The position numbers and the translations under genes are program-made. A stretch of DNA of 55,924 bases from NCBI GenBank assembly GCA_018241895.1, contig JAFECX010000030.1:1-55924 (forward strand), read 5' to 3'. The notes under the pieces are model-generated. The model did not search any database. It was not told where the DNA came from and saw only the letters and a program-made list of their open reading frames with translations. Numbering within the stretch: position 1 is the first letter of the stretch; each line of letters opens with the position of its first letter. This document shows, piece after piece, positions 44,030 through 52,339 of the stretch. The DNA is from Pseudomonadota bacterium. Its GTDB lineage: Bacteria; Pseudomonadota; Gammaproteobacteria; Burkholderiales; Burkholderiaceae_C.

Positions 44030-45991
44030 ATGAACCATCCGCTCGCCCGCCTGTTCGAGCCCGCCGCCTGGGGCAAGCTGCAGAGCAAGAACCGCATCAA
44101 GTACGGCTCGTGCTGCGTGTCCAACTACAACAACCGCGACGGCACGCACACCATCCGCGAGCTGGCGCGCACGCAGGTCATCGCGCAGACCGGCTGCGGC
44201 ATCATCACCAACCAGGGCGCCTACCCCGACCCGCTGGGCGAGGGCAAGGGCTACTTCCGCCAGGTCGCGATCTACGACGACAGCTGCATCCCCGAGTTCG
44301 AGAAGATCGCCGGCTACATCCACGACGCCGGAGCGATCGCGGTGCAGCAGGTGCTGCACGCCGGGCGCTACGGCGGCATCGACCTGGGCTACTGCCTGCA
44401 GCCCTCGATCGTGCCGCAGACGCTGCCGCACTTCCGCCCGCCGCGCGAGATCACCAAGGAGCAGATCCGCGCCACCGTGCAGCAGCACGCCGAGGCCGCC
44501 AGGCGCGCGCTGAAGGCCGGCTTCGACGCCACCGAGGTCACGAGCTTCATGGGCTACCTGCTGGCGACCTTCAACTCCAAGTTCACGAACCGGCGCACCG
44601 ACGAATACGGCGGCTCGCTGAAGAACCGCGGCCGCTTCATGTGCGAGCTGATCGACGCGATGAAGCAGGCGCAGGGCGACGCGCCGCTCGTCATCCGGCT
44701 GAACGGCAACGAGCTGATGGACCGCTGGGGCGGCAACACCGAGGACGAGTGCTTCGAGCTCATGCAGATGGCCGCCGAGCGCGGCGTCGACATGATCAGC
44801 GTCACCGTGGGCTGGCAGGAGGCGCCCGAGTCGTCGATCGGCCGCGACGTGCCGCCCGGCTACTGGCGGCGGCTGGCCGCGCGCGCCAAGAAGATGCTGC
44901 CGGGCACGCCGATCGCCTTCGGCAACCGCCTGCCCGATCCGCACATGGCCGCGCAGTGCATCGCCGACGGCGAGTTCGACTTCTGGGAGGTCTGCCGCCC
45001 GATGCTGGCCGACCCCGAGCTCGTGCACAAGGCCGCGGCCGGCCGCATGGACGAGGTCAAGCGCTGCATCGGCTCGCTCAACTGCCTCTCGCGCCTGTTC
45101 CGCGACCTGCCCTACACCTGCACGCGCAACCCGCAGCTCGGCCACGAGTACGACCCGGCCTACCAGCTCACGCCGGCGCCGATGGCCAAGAAGATCATGG
45201 TCATCGGCGCCGGCCCCGCGGGCATGGAGTGCGCGATCACGGCCAAGCGCCGCGGCCACGACGTGATCGTGTTCGAGCGCGGCGCCGCGATCGGCGGCGC
45301 GCTCGCCGGCTATGCGAAGAACGATCTGGCCAACAGCGACGACCTGACGAGCGTCGTCGCGTACTACCGCAAGATGGCCGAGGCGCTGGCCATCGAGGTG
45401 CGCCTGAACAGCACCATCGACGTGAAGGCGATGCGCTCCATGCTGCACCGGTACGACGTGGCGGTGATCGCCACCGGCGCGCGCATCGACTCGCGCTTCC
45501 TGCCCGAGTGCACGCAGCCCGGGCTGCTGGTCGACGCGCTCGACGTCGCCGCCGAGCGCGTGGGCACCGGCGCGCGCGTGGTCGTGCTCGGCGGCGGCAA
45601 GGTCGGCCTCACGCTGGCCGAATCGCTGAAGAAGAACCACGGCCGCGAGGTGACGGTGGTCGACTCCGACAAGCGCATCGCCGGCGACGTGATGCCTTCG
45701 TTCAAGTGGCGCCACACGGCGTGGATCGAGGAGCTCGGCATCCCCACGCGCACCGGCGCCAGGGTGCTCGCGATCGGCGCGGGCGGCGTGCAGATCCGCA
45801 CCGCGCAGGGCGAGGAAGAGTTCCTGCCCGCCGACACCGTCATCTCCGCCGTCGAGCGGCGGCCCAACCAGGAGCTCTTCCACGAGCTCGAGTGGATGAT
45901 CGACGAGGTGCACGGCTGCGGCGACTCGCTCGTGCCGCGCGGCCTGACGCAGGCCATCCACGACGGCTTCCGGCTCGGTGCGCGCATCTGA
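44030..45991 (+). CDS. OYE-type NADH:flavin oxidoreductase with C-terminal FAD/NAD domain
   Basis: A 653-residue enzyme of the 2,4-dienoyl-CoA reductase/trimethylamine dehydrogenase class. Residues 1-370 form the FMN barrel (QVLHAGRYGG, RRTDEYGGSLKNRGRF, VCRPMLADPEL); 385-650 form FAD/NAD domains (MVIGAGPAGME, VVVLGGGKVG). The [4Fe-4S] site is incomplete: Cys346, Cys352 and Cys364 remain (C-x5-C-x11-C), while the second ligand position is Ser349 in CIGSLNC. It likely reduces a ring or enoyl-CoA formed by the FAD monooxygenase. The ATG at 44030 was preferred over a repeat-encoded GTG at 43940. Confidence 0.88.
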   Translation: MNHPLARLFEPAAWGKLQSKNRIKYGSCCVSNYNNRDGTHTIRELARTQVIAQTGCGIITNQGAYPDPLGEGKGYFRQVAIYDDSCIPEFEKIAGYIHDAGAIAVQQVLHAGRYGGIDLGYCLQPSIVPQTLPHFRPPREITKEQIRATVQQHAEAARRALKAGFDATEVTSFMGYLLATFNSKFTNRRTDEYGGSLKNRGRFMCELIDAMKQAQGDAPLVIRLNGNELMDRWGGNTEDECFELMQMAAERGVDMISVTVGWQEAPESSIGRDVPPGYWRRLAARAKKMLPGTPIAFGNRLPDPHMAAQCIADGEFDFWEVCRPMLADPELVHKAAAGRMDEVKRCIGSLNCLSRLFRDLPYTCTRNPQLGHEYDPAYQLTPAPMAKKIMVIGAGPAGMECAITAKRRGHDVIVFERGAAIGGALAGYAKNDLANSDDLTSVVAYYRKMAEALAIEVRLNSTIDVKAMRSMLHRYDVAVIATGARIDSRFLPECTQPGLLVDALDVAAERVGTGARVVVLGGGKVGLTLAESLKKNHGREVTVVDSDKRIAGDVMPSFKWRHTAWIEELGIPTRTGARVLAIGAGGVQIRTAQGEEEFLPADTVISAVERRPNQELFHELEWMIDEVHGCGDSLVPRGLTQAIHDGFRLGARI

Positions 45992-46005
45992 AGCGCACGC
46001 AGCAG

Positions 46006-46515
46006 ATGAGTTCGTCATTCCCGTCCGGGGGGGCCGGCAACGCGGCCACGCCGCCGGTGCATGGCGGCGGCCGGCAGTCCGACGCGATGGCGCCGATCGA
46101 CGCCGACGCGTGGAGCGATCGGGCCGGCTGGCAGGCGCTGCTCGCGCGCGAGCAGCTGCTGTTCGAGCCGATGTGCGCCGGGGCTTCGGTCGGCTTCGTC
46201 GCGCGCGCGAGCACCGACGCGGGCGCCGGCGAGATGCTGGTCTGGCGGCGCAGTGCCGAGGGCATGCAGGTCGCGCATCAGCCGTTCACCGGCTTCGCCG
46301 ACTGCCCGGTGGCGCTGCTCTTCGTCGCCGAGCCGGGGGCGCTCGAGGCGGTGCACGCGCGCCGGCACGACAACGCGCTCGGCACGCTCAAGCTGCAGCT
46401 GCGTGCGGGGGCGATGCTGCTGTACGTGATCGTCGCCAAGCGCCAGCTGCTCGACGACGGCTACGAAGACTTCCTCGAGGCGCTCGGGCTGGCCTTCCTC
46501 GGCGCCTGCCGCTAG
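46006..46515 (+). CDS. conserved-looking protein of unknown function in the aryl-CoA cluster
   Basis: A 169-residue protein that I do not recognise. The first 30 residues are Gly/Ser-rich. The rest has regular alternating strands and helices (VGFVARASTDAGAGEMLVWR, PFTGFADCPVALLFVAEPG, LKLQLRAGAMLLYVIVAKRQ) consistent with an SCP2-like or hotdog-like small domain, but this is only a guess. It starts 14 bases after the OYE-type gene and ends 62 bases before the MaoC gene, so it probably acts with them. Confidence 0.7.
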   Translation: MSSSFPSGGAGNAATPPVHGGGRQSDAMAPIDADAWSDRAGWQALLAREQLLFEPMCAGASVGFVARASTDAGAGEMLVWRRSAEGMQVAHQPFTGFADCPVALLFVAEPGALEAVHARRHDNALGTLKLQLRAGAMLLYVIVAKRQLLDDGYEDFLEALGLAFLGACR

Positions 46516-46577
46516 CGCTGCGACGCGCCGATCCGTCGCCCCGCCCAGCCCCGACCCCCCGAGCCCGGAGCGCACCG

Positions 46578-47234
46578 ATGATCTTCGAGAACCCCGCCGG
46601 CGCCCCCGAGCTCGCCTGCAACCACTGCGGCTGCCGCTGGTTCGACCGCATGAGCGGCGCCTGCTACGAATGCGGCGAGCCCGTGCCGCGCGCGGACATC
46701 GACGCCTATCACGCGGCGCTGCAGGCCTTCCACGAGCGCAAGGGCATTCACGCCAACGACCCGAGCAAGGACGCGCAGATGAGCGAACGCTGGTTCGAGG
46801 ACTACCAGCCCGGCGCGGTGCACGAGCTGGGCACGCTGCAGGTCGACGCCGACGAGGTGCTCGAGTTCGCGCGCCGCTACGACCCGCAGCCGATCCACAC
46901 CGATCCGGCGCTGGCCGCGCGCGGACCGTTCGGCGGCATCATCGCCAGCGGCTGGCACACGGGCAGCCTGATGATGCGGCTGTACGCGCTCAACTACCTG
47001 TCGAGCGCATCCAGCCTCGCCTCGCCCGGCCTGGACGAGCTGCGCTGGCTGCGCCCGGTGCGCCCCGGCGACACGCTGTCGGTGCGCGTCACCGTGCAGG
47101 ACGCGCGCGCCTCGGCGTCCAGGCCCGACCGCGGCGTCGTGCACTCGCTGATCGAGGTCTTCAACCAGCACGGCGAGCCGGTGATGACGATGCGCGCCGT
47201 GAACATGATCGCGCGTCGGCCGGCGCAGGCTTGA
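46578..47234 (+). CDS. MaoC-like hotdog protein with N-terminal zinc ribbon
   Basis: A 218-residue protein. Residues 12-34 hold a cysteine cluster (Cys14, 17, 19, 29 and 32; CNHCGC followed by CYEC) that looks like a zinc ribbon, as in Zn-ribbon thioester-binding (DUF35/OB) proteins. Residues 75-210 are a MaoC-type hotdog domain with YDPQPIHTDPALA and GIIASGWHTGSLMMR, including the conserved Asp and His of enoyl-CoA hydratases. Fusion of the two is unusual. It would hydrate an unsaturated acyl-CoA or hydrolyse or bind a thioester in the pathway. Confidence 0.85.
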   Translation: MIFENPAGAPELACNHCGCRWFDRMSGACYECGEPVPRADIDAYHAALQAFHERKGIHANDPSKDAQMSERWFEDYQPGAVHELGTLQVDADEVLEFARRYDPQPIHTDPALAARGPFGGIIASGWHTGSLMMRLYALNYLSSASSLASPGLDELRWLRPVRPGDTLSVRVTVQDARASASRPDRGVVHSLIEVFNQHGEPVMTMRAVNMIARRPAQA

Positions 47235-47253
47235 CCGCCTTCACCGCGCCCCG

Positions 47254-47688
47254 GTGTCCGCCGTCCCGGCCACGCCCGTCGTTCGCGTCGTGATCGGCAC
47301 GCGCGCCGTCGCCGCGCAGTGCGCGCGCGAGCAGCCGCCCGTGCGCACCGGCGAGTGGGACGCGCAGGGCTATGCGCGCGAGCGCGCCGCCCTCTGGCGC
47401 GACGCACTGCAGGTGCCCCTGGCCGAACGCGGAGTCGGCCTGCAGGTGGTTGTCGACAGCGACGAGCCGGCCTGGCGTGCGGCCACCGGCCCGTGGCTGC
47501 GCATCGGCGGCGACGAGGTCGGCGTCGCGGCAGGCGACGGCACGGCGCAGGCGCTGCTGGACTTCGTCGCGCAGGCGGCGCGCGCCGTGGCCGCCGACAC
47601 CGGAGGCTGGCGTCGGTTCCTGCACCCGGGGTGGTTCGAGCGGCACCGGGCATGGCGCCGCGAGGTGGGGAGCCCGATCCAGCACTGA
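47254..47688 (+). CDS. unknown small protein at the end of the aryl-CoA cluster
   Basis: A 144-residue protein that I do not recognise, starting with GTG 20 bases after the MaoC gene. Sequence such as VVRVVIGTRAVAAQCAREQ, LQVVVDSDEPAWRAATGPWL and VAAGDGTAQALLDFVAQAAR shows predicted strands and helices but no known motif. The codon bias is like its neighbours. It may be part of the same transcript. A 350-base gap containing a repeat array follows. Confidence 0.6.
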   Translation: MSAVPATPVVRVVIGTRAVAAQCAREQPPVRTGEWDAQGYARERAALWRDALQVPLAERGVGLQVVVDSDEPAWRAATGPWLRIGGDEVGVAAGDGTAQALLDFVAQAARAVAADTGGWRRFLHPGWFERHRAWRREVGSPIQH

Positions 47689-47824
47689 CGCGCCGCAGGC
47701 GTGCGCTGCCGGGGCGGTTGCGCCGGCCGGCACGGGCAGGCCCAGCGATGACCGGGCATCGACGCCGACCCGGCACGCCGGCCGACGGCCCCGGGGCTCT
47801 TGTCTGCGGTCTGCATGCCAGACT

Positions 47825-48022
47825 GGTCACGCGCCGCGCGAGTGTCGCCACTCCGCGCCAGTCTCGTCACGCCGCGCGAGTCTCGTCACGCCGCGCGAGT
47901 GTCGTCACGCCGCGCGAGTGTCGTAACGCCGCGCGAGTGTCGTAACGCCGCGCGAGTGTCGTAACGCCGCGCGCGAGTGTCGTCACGCCGCGCGCCAGTC
48001 TCGTCACGCCACGCGCGAGTGC
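47825..48022. repeat. 19-bp tandem repeat array (about ten units)
   Basis: Ten consecutive units of 19-21 bases share the core CGTCACGCCGCGCGAGTGT. The middle five are nearly identical, with a C-to-A change giving CGTAACGCC in three. The array fills most of the gap between the convergent unknown gene and recR and ends 15 bases from the recR stop codon. Units abut without spacers. Confidence 0.95.
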
Positions 48023-48036
48023 GCCGCGCAGCGCAC

Positions 48037-48624
48037 TCAGCGCCGGTCGACCAGCGCGTAGGCGATCGTGCTCAGGTCCACGTATTCGAGCTCGCTGCCC
48101 GCCGGCACGCCGCGCGCCAGCCGCGTCACCTTCAGGCCGCGCGCCTCGAGCGCCTGGCGGATCGCCTGCGCCGTGACCTCGCCCTCGGCGCTGAAGCCGG
48201 TGGCGAGGATCACCTCCTCGACGACGCCGTCGCAGGCGCGCGCCAGCAGCCGCTCGACGCCGACGTCGGCGACGCCGATGCCGTCGAGCGGGCTCAGCCG
48301 CCCCATGAGCACGAAGTACAGCCCCCTGTAGCCGCCGCTGCGCTCGAGCGCGGCCTGATCGGCCGGCGTTTCGACGACGGCGAGCAGCCTCGCGTCGCGC
48401 CGCGGGTCGCTGCAGGTGCTGCACAGCTCGGACTCGGTGAACGTATTGCAGCGCGCGCAGTGGCGCATGCGCTGCAGCGCGTCGCCGAGCGCGTCGGCCA
48501 GCCGCCGCGCGCCGGTGCGGTCGTGCTGCAGCAGGTGCCAGGCCATGCGCTGTGCCGACTTGACACCGACGCCGGGCAGCCGGCGCAGTGCGTCGACGAG
48601 CGCATCGAGCGCGGGCTCGGCCAT
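48037..48624 (-). CDS. recR: recombination protein RecR
   Basis: A 195-residue protein of RecFOR recombinational repair, helping RecA load on gapped [23 protein letters not shown] is the helix-hairpin-helix, zinc cysteines 56, 59, 68 and 71 follow, and the Toprim domain includes [19 protein letters not shown] and [15 protein letters not shown]. It lies in the standard dnaX-ybaB-recR order, 22 bases after ybaB. Confidence 0.97.
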   Translation of the reverse strand: MAEPALDALVDALRRLPGVGVKSAQRMAWHLLQHDRTGARRLADALGDALQRMRHCARCNTFTESELCSTCSDPRRDARLLAVVETPADQAALERSGGYRGLYFVLMGRLSPLDGIGVADVGVERLLARACDGVVEEVILATGFSAEGEVTAQAIRQALEARGLKVTRLARGVPAGSELEYVDLSTIAYALVDRR

Positions 48625-48646
48625 GCCGGCGGCGGCACCGGCGGGT

Positions 48647-48973
48647 TCAGAACGGGAACTTCATCCCCGGCGGCAGCGGCAGCCCCGCGGTGAGCTTGCC
48701 CAGACGCTCGGCGCTCGTCTCGTCGGCGCGGCGCACGCCGTCGTTGAAGGCGGCGGCCACGAGGTCCTCGAGCATGTCCTTGTCCTCGGCCAGCAGGCTG
48801 GGGTCGATGACGATGCGGCGCACGTCGTGCTTGCAGGTCATCGTCACCTTCACGAGCCCGGCGCCGGAGCTGCCCTCGACCTCGGTGCTGGCGAGCTCGT
48901 CCTGCACCTTCTTCATGTTGTCCTGCATCGCCTGCGCCTGCTTCATCAGGCCGGCGAGTTGGTTCTTCATCAT
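48647..48973 (-). CDS. ybaB: nucleoid-associated protein YbaB/EbfC
   Basis: A 108-residue DNA-binding protein. [19 protein letters not shown] is the typical N-terminal helix, and [20 protein letters not shown] followed by [20 protein letters not shown] completes the family pattern. It forms dimers that organise DNA. Two adjacent ATG codons are possible starts (48973 chosen). It is located 16 bases after dnaX and 22 bases before recR. Confidence 0.96.
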   Translation of the reverse strand: MMKNQLAGLMKQAQAMQDNMKKVQDELASTEVEGSSGAGLVKVTMTCKHDVRRIVIDPSLLAEDKDMLEDLVAAAFNDGVRRADETSAERLGKLTAGLPLPPGMKFPF

Positions 48974-48989
48974 CGCGGGGATCCTCGGT

Positions 48990-50960
48990 TCAGACGGGTT
49001 TGATCGTTCCGGGCACGATGCGCGCGCCCTTGAACTGTTCGAGCAGCTCGCGCACCACCGGGTCGTCGCGGATCGCCTGCTCGGCCTCGGCCTGGCGTCG
49101 CGCACGCCGGGCGGCGTCGCGGCGCGCCGGACTGTCTTCGGCGACCGCGGCCACCAGTTCGAGCTCGAGCGGCGCGCCGCTGGCAGCAGCCAGCGCGGCG
49201 GCGAGCTTGTCGCGCAGCGCGGGCGAGCGCAGCGCCTCGCGCTCGACGGCCAGGCGCCACAACGGCGGCACGCGCTGCAGGTCGATGCCGAGCAGCCCCG
49301 AGGACCAGGCGAGCTCGCGCGTCAGCGCCTGCACCGTGCCTTGCTCGATGAGCCCGAGCACGATCGTGTTCCAGCGCTCGGCGAGCGCTGGCGACGCGGG
49401 CATCGCCGCCGCGACGTCCGGCAGCTCCGGCGCCCCCGACGCGTCCGGCGCCCAGGATGCGGCGCGCGCATCGCGAGGCGATGGCGCGGCAGCCGGTGCC
49501 GATGGCGGCGCAGGCGCTGGTGCCGCTGGCGGCGCAGGCGCAGGCGCCGGTGCCGATGGCGGCGCAGGCGCCGGTGCTGTGGTCCCCGGCGCAGGCGCCG
49601 CTGCTGCGATCCTCGGCGCAGGGGCCGGTTCGCGGGCCCGCGGCGCAGCCGCCGGCATGCTGGCCGAAGCCACCGTCGGCACGCGCAGCGCTGCCGACGA
49701 GCGCGCATCGCGGGAACGATCCGTGCCTCGCGAGCGATCATCGGGCGCTCGCGCGCCCTCGCCGTCGTGCGCGGCGCGCGCGAAGCGCTCGTCGTTGCCG
49801 TCGCGTCCCTCGGCTGCACCGCGCGAATCGGGCGCCGCCGGCGCCGCCCGAGCGGCGTCGGCCGGCGCAAAGGCGAGAAAGCGCAGCAGCACCATCGCGA
49901 GCGCGCCGTGCTCGTCGTTCATCAGCGACAGCTCACCGCGTCCGTGCAGCGCCACGCTGTACAGCAGCTGCAGCTCGTCGGCCGGCAGCAGCGCCGCGAG
50001 CTCGCGCGCATCGGCGGCGTCGGGCTCGTCGGCGTCGAGCGCACCCGGCACCGCCTGCTCCACCGCGGCAAGCTGCGCCAGCTGCGCGAGCGCCTCCAGC
50101 AGGCCCGCTGCCGACGTGCCGCGCGCGCGCAGTTCGTTCAGCACGGCGAACATCGCCTTCGCGTCGTGCGCTGCCAGCGCGCACGCCAGCGCCAGCGCGT
50201 GCGAGCGCTCGACGCTGCCCAGCATCGCGCGCACGGCGGCCTCGTCGACACGCCCGCCGCCGTAGGCGATGGCCTGGTCGGTGAGCGACAGGCCGTCGCG
50301 CATCGAGCCGCGCGCGGCGCGCGCGAGCAACGCGAGCGCGCCGTCGTCGAACGGCACGCCCTCGGCCGCCAGCACGCGCGCCAGGTGCTCGCGCACCGTG
50401 GCCGGCGCCATCGGCCGCAGGTTGAACTGCAGGCAGCGCGAGAGCACCGTCGGCAGCATCTTTTCGGGGTCGGTGGTGGCCAGCACGAACTTCAGGTGCT
50501 CAGGCGGCTCCTCGAGCGTCTTGAGCAGCGCGTTGAAGGCGTCCTTGGTGAGCTGGTGCGCCTCGTCGATCATGAATACCTTGTAGCGGCCCACGCTCGG
50601 CTTGTAGGCGGCGCGCTCGATCAGCTCGCGCGCGTCGTCGATGCCGCGGTTGCTGGCGGCATCGAGCTCGATGTAGTCGATGTAGCGGTCGGCGTCGATC
50701 TCGGTGCAGGCGCTGCACACGCCGCAGGGCTCGGCCGTGACGCCGCCCGTGCCGTCGGGGCCCACGCAGTTCAGGCTCTTGGCCAGGATGCGCGAGACGG
50801 TGGTCTTGCCGATGCCGCGCGTGCCGGTGAACAGGTACGCGTGGTGCAGCCGATTCGTCGCCAGCGCGTTCGTGAGCGCGCGCACGACATGCTCCTGGCC
50901 CACCATTTCGGCAAAGCGCCGCGGCCGGTACTTGCGGGCGAGGACCACGTACGAGGACAT
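48990..50960 (-). CDS. dnaX: DNA polymerase III subunits gamma and tau
   Basis: A 656-residue clamp-loader ATPase. [17 protein letters not shown] opens the AAA+ module, Walker A is GTRGIGKT (46-53), the zinc cysteines are 65, 79, 82 and 85, and Walker B/sensor include [10 protein letters not shown] and [18 protein letters not shown]. Residues about 370-540 form a long Pro/Ala linker with repeated PAPAPP blocks, followed by the tau-specific polymerase-binding domain. No A-rich slippery site for a gamma frameshift is apparent, so only tau may be made. Confidence 0.97.
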   Translation of the reverse strand: MSSYVVLARKYRPRRFAEMVGQEHVVRALTNALATNRLHHAYLFTGTRGIGKTTVSRILAKSLNCVGPDGTGGVTAEPCGVCSACTEIDADRYIDYIELDAASNRGIDDARELIERAAYKPSVGRYKVFMIDEAHQLTKDAFNALLKTLEEPPEHLKFVLATTDPEKMLPTVLSRCLQFNLRPMAPATVREHLARVLAAEGVPFDDGALALLARAARGSMRDGLSLTDQAIAYGGGRVDEAAVRAMLGSVERSHALALACALAAHDAKAMFAVLNELRARGTSAAGLLEALAQLAQLAAVEQAVPGALDADEPDAADARELAALLPADELQLLYSVALHGRGELSLMNDEHGALAMVLLRFLAFAPADAARAAPAAPDSRGAAEGRDGNDERFARAAHDGEGARAPDDRSRGTDRSRDARSSAALRVPTVASASMPAAAPRAREPAPAPRIAAAAPAPGTTAPAPAPPSAPAPAPAPPAAPAPAPPSAPAAAPSPRDARAASWAPDASGAPELPDVAAAMPASPALAERWNTIVLGLIEQGTVQALTRELAWSSGLLGIDLQRVPPLWRLAVEREALRSPALRDKLAAALAAASGAPLELELVAAVAEDSPARRDAARRARRQAEAEQAIRDDPVVRELLEQFKGARIVPGTIKPV

Positions 50961-51008
50961 CGACGGTCATTCTATGAGCGCTGCCCGGCCGCTCCGACGG
51001 CACTCGTT

Positions 51009-51044
51009 CCCCCTCGGGGCGACGGCCCGCCGGGCCAAGGGGGC
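51009..51044. other. palindromic element between dnaX and the PurM-like gene
   Basis: CCCCCT (from 51009) pairs with AGGGGG (ending at 51043), enclosing a second inverted repeat, GGCCCG/CCGGGCC-like. It lies in the 112-base divergent gap. It resembles small REP-like palindromes of Burkholderiales, but no second copy is seen in this window. Confidence 0.4.
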
Positions 51045-51072
51045 TCTGCATGAGCGCAGGGATAATCGCCCC

Positions 51073-52191
51073 ATGTCCAGTGCCCCCGCCCCCGCGCCTC
51101 TGAGCTACGAACAGGCGGGCGTGCAATACGACCTCATCGACCCGCTGAAGGTGGCCGCGCAGCGCGCGGCGGCCGCCACGGCACACCATCTGCGGGCGCA
51201 CGGGATGACGGAGGTCGCGGCCTCGCGCGGCGAGTCGGCCTACGTCGTCGACGCCGGGCCCTTCCACGTGGCGAGCATCGTCGAGTGCCTGGGCAGCAAG
51301 GCACTCGTCGCCGACGAGATGCAGCGCCTCGTCGGCCGCAGCTTCTATGCCGCGATCGCGCAGGACACGATCGCGATGGCGGTCAACGACCTCGTGACCG
51401 TGGGGGCGACGCCGCTCGTCGTGCAGGCCTACTGGGCGGCCGGCGGCAGCGACTGGTTCGCCGACGCCGAGCGCGCGCGCGAACTCGTGGCCGGCTGGCA
51501 GGCCGCATGCGAGCGCTGCGGCGTCGCCTGGGGCGGCGGCGAGACGCCGGCGCTGGCGGGCATCGTCGAGGCCGGACGCGTCGATCTGGCCGCCGCCTGC
51601 ACCGGCATCGTGCGGCCCAAGTCGCGCCTGAGCCTGGGCGCGGCGCTCGGCGCCGGCGACGCCATCGTGCTGCTGGCCTCGAGCGGCATCCACGCCAACG
51701 GCCTCACGCTGGCGCGCAAGCTCGCCGAACGGCTGCCGCAGGGCTACCTCACCGAGGTCGCGCCGGGCCTGGGCTACGGCGAGGCGCTGCTGGCGCCGAC
51801 GCTGCTCTACCCGCCCGTGACCGAGGCGCTGGCCGCGGCCGGCGTGCCGGTGCACTACGCGGCCAACATCACCGGCCACGGCTGGCGCAAGCTGCTGCGC
51901 CATCCGAGGGCGTTCACCTACCGCATCGACACCGTGCCGCCGGTGCCGCCGGTGCTCGGGTTCATCGCGCGCGAGGCCGGCCACGACGCGGCCGAGGCCT
52001 ACGGCACGCTGAACATGGGCGCCGGCTTCGCGCTCTTCGTGCCGGGCCACGAAGGCGAGCGCTGCGCCGCGGTGGCGCGCGAGGCCGGCGTCGCCGCCTG
52101 GGTCGCCGGCCGCGTCGAAGCGGGCCCCAAGCGCCTCGTGATCGAACCGCTGGGCGTGGTCTACGAAGGCGACGCGCTCGCGCTGCGCTAG
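51073..52191 (+). CDS. PurM-like AIR synthase-related protein
   Basis: A 372-residue protein with the two-domain PurM/AIR-synthase fold. LSYEQAGVQYDLIDPLK resembles the N-terminus of PurM, AIAQDTIAMAVNDLVTVGATP matches the central strand-helix block, and WGGGETPAL and SSGIHANGLTLARKL match the ATP-binding loops. The usual PurM sequence GTDGVGTK is absent, so this is a paralogue rather than the purine enzyme. Such proteins act in other ATP-dependent amide- or ring-forming reactions. It is divergent from dnaX and upstream of the fatty acid synthase gene. Confidence 0.8.
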   Translation: MSSAPAPAPLSYEQAGVQYDLIDPLKVAAQRAAAATAHHLRAHGMTEVAASRGESAYVVDAGPFHVASIVECLGSKALVADEMQRLVGRSFYAAIAQDTIAMAVNDLVTVGATPLVVQAYWAAGGSDWFADAERARELVAGWQAACERCGVAWGGGETPALAGIVEAGRVDLAAACTGIVRPKSRLSLGAALGAGDAIVLLASSGIHANGLTLARKLAERLPQGYLTEVAPGLGYGEALLAPTLLYPPVTEALAAAGVPVHYAANITGHGWRKLLRHPRAFTYRIDTVPPVPPVLGFIAREAGHDAAEAYGTLNMGAGFALFVPGHEGERCAAVAREAGVAAWVAGRVEAGPKRLVIEPLGVVYEGDALALR

Positions 52192-52339
52192 CAGTCGCCC
52201 GCACCCTCCGGCCCCAGGCTCGCGGTCGCCCGGCGACGCCATGGGCCGGCGCCATGCAGGGTCTCGGGACACCCCCGCTTGCCCTCGGGCCCCGGGTCTG
52301 CGTAAATGTGCGTTTCAGCCTGCCGGAGGAAGCCGTTTC

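Noticed and set aside
40937..46018. Very long open frame on the minus strand (about 1690 codons)
   Set aside because: It runs antisense to the cysteine desulfurase, ligase and OYE-type genes, which have clear motifs. The protein would be Ala/Arg/His/Leu-rich without any motif; it is a by-product of high GC content.
47825..48022. CRISPR-like array
   Set aside because: Units of about 19 bases follow each other directly without unique spacers, and no cas gene is present. It is a simple tandem repeat.
48990..50960. Programmed frameshift in dnaX producing gamma
   Set aside because: No A-rich slippery heptamer is visible in the GC-rich linker region, so there is no sequence support.
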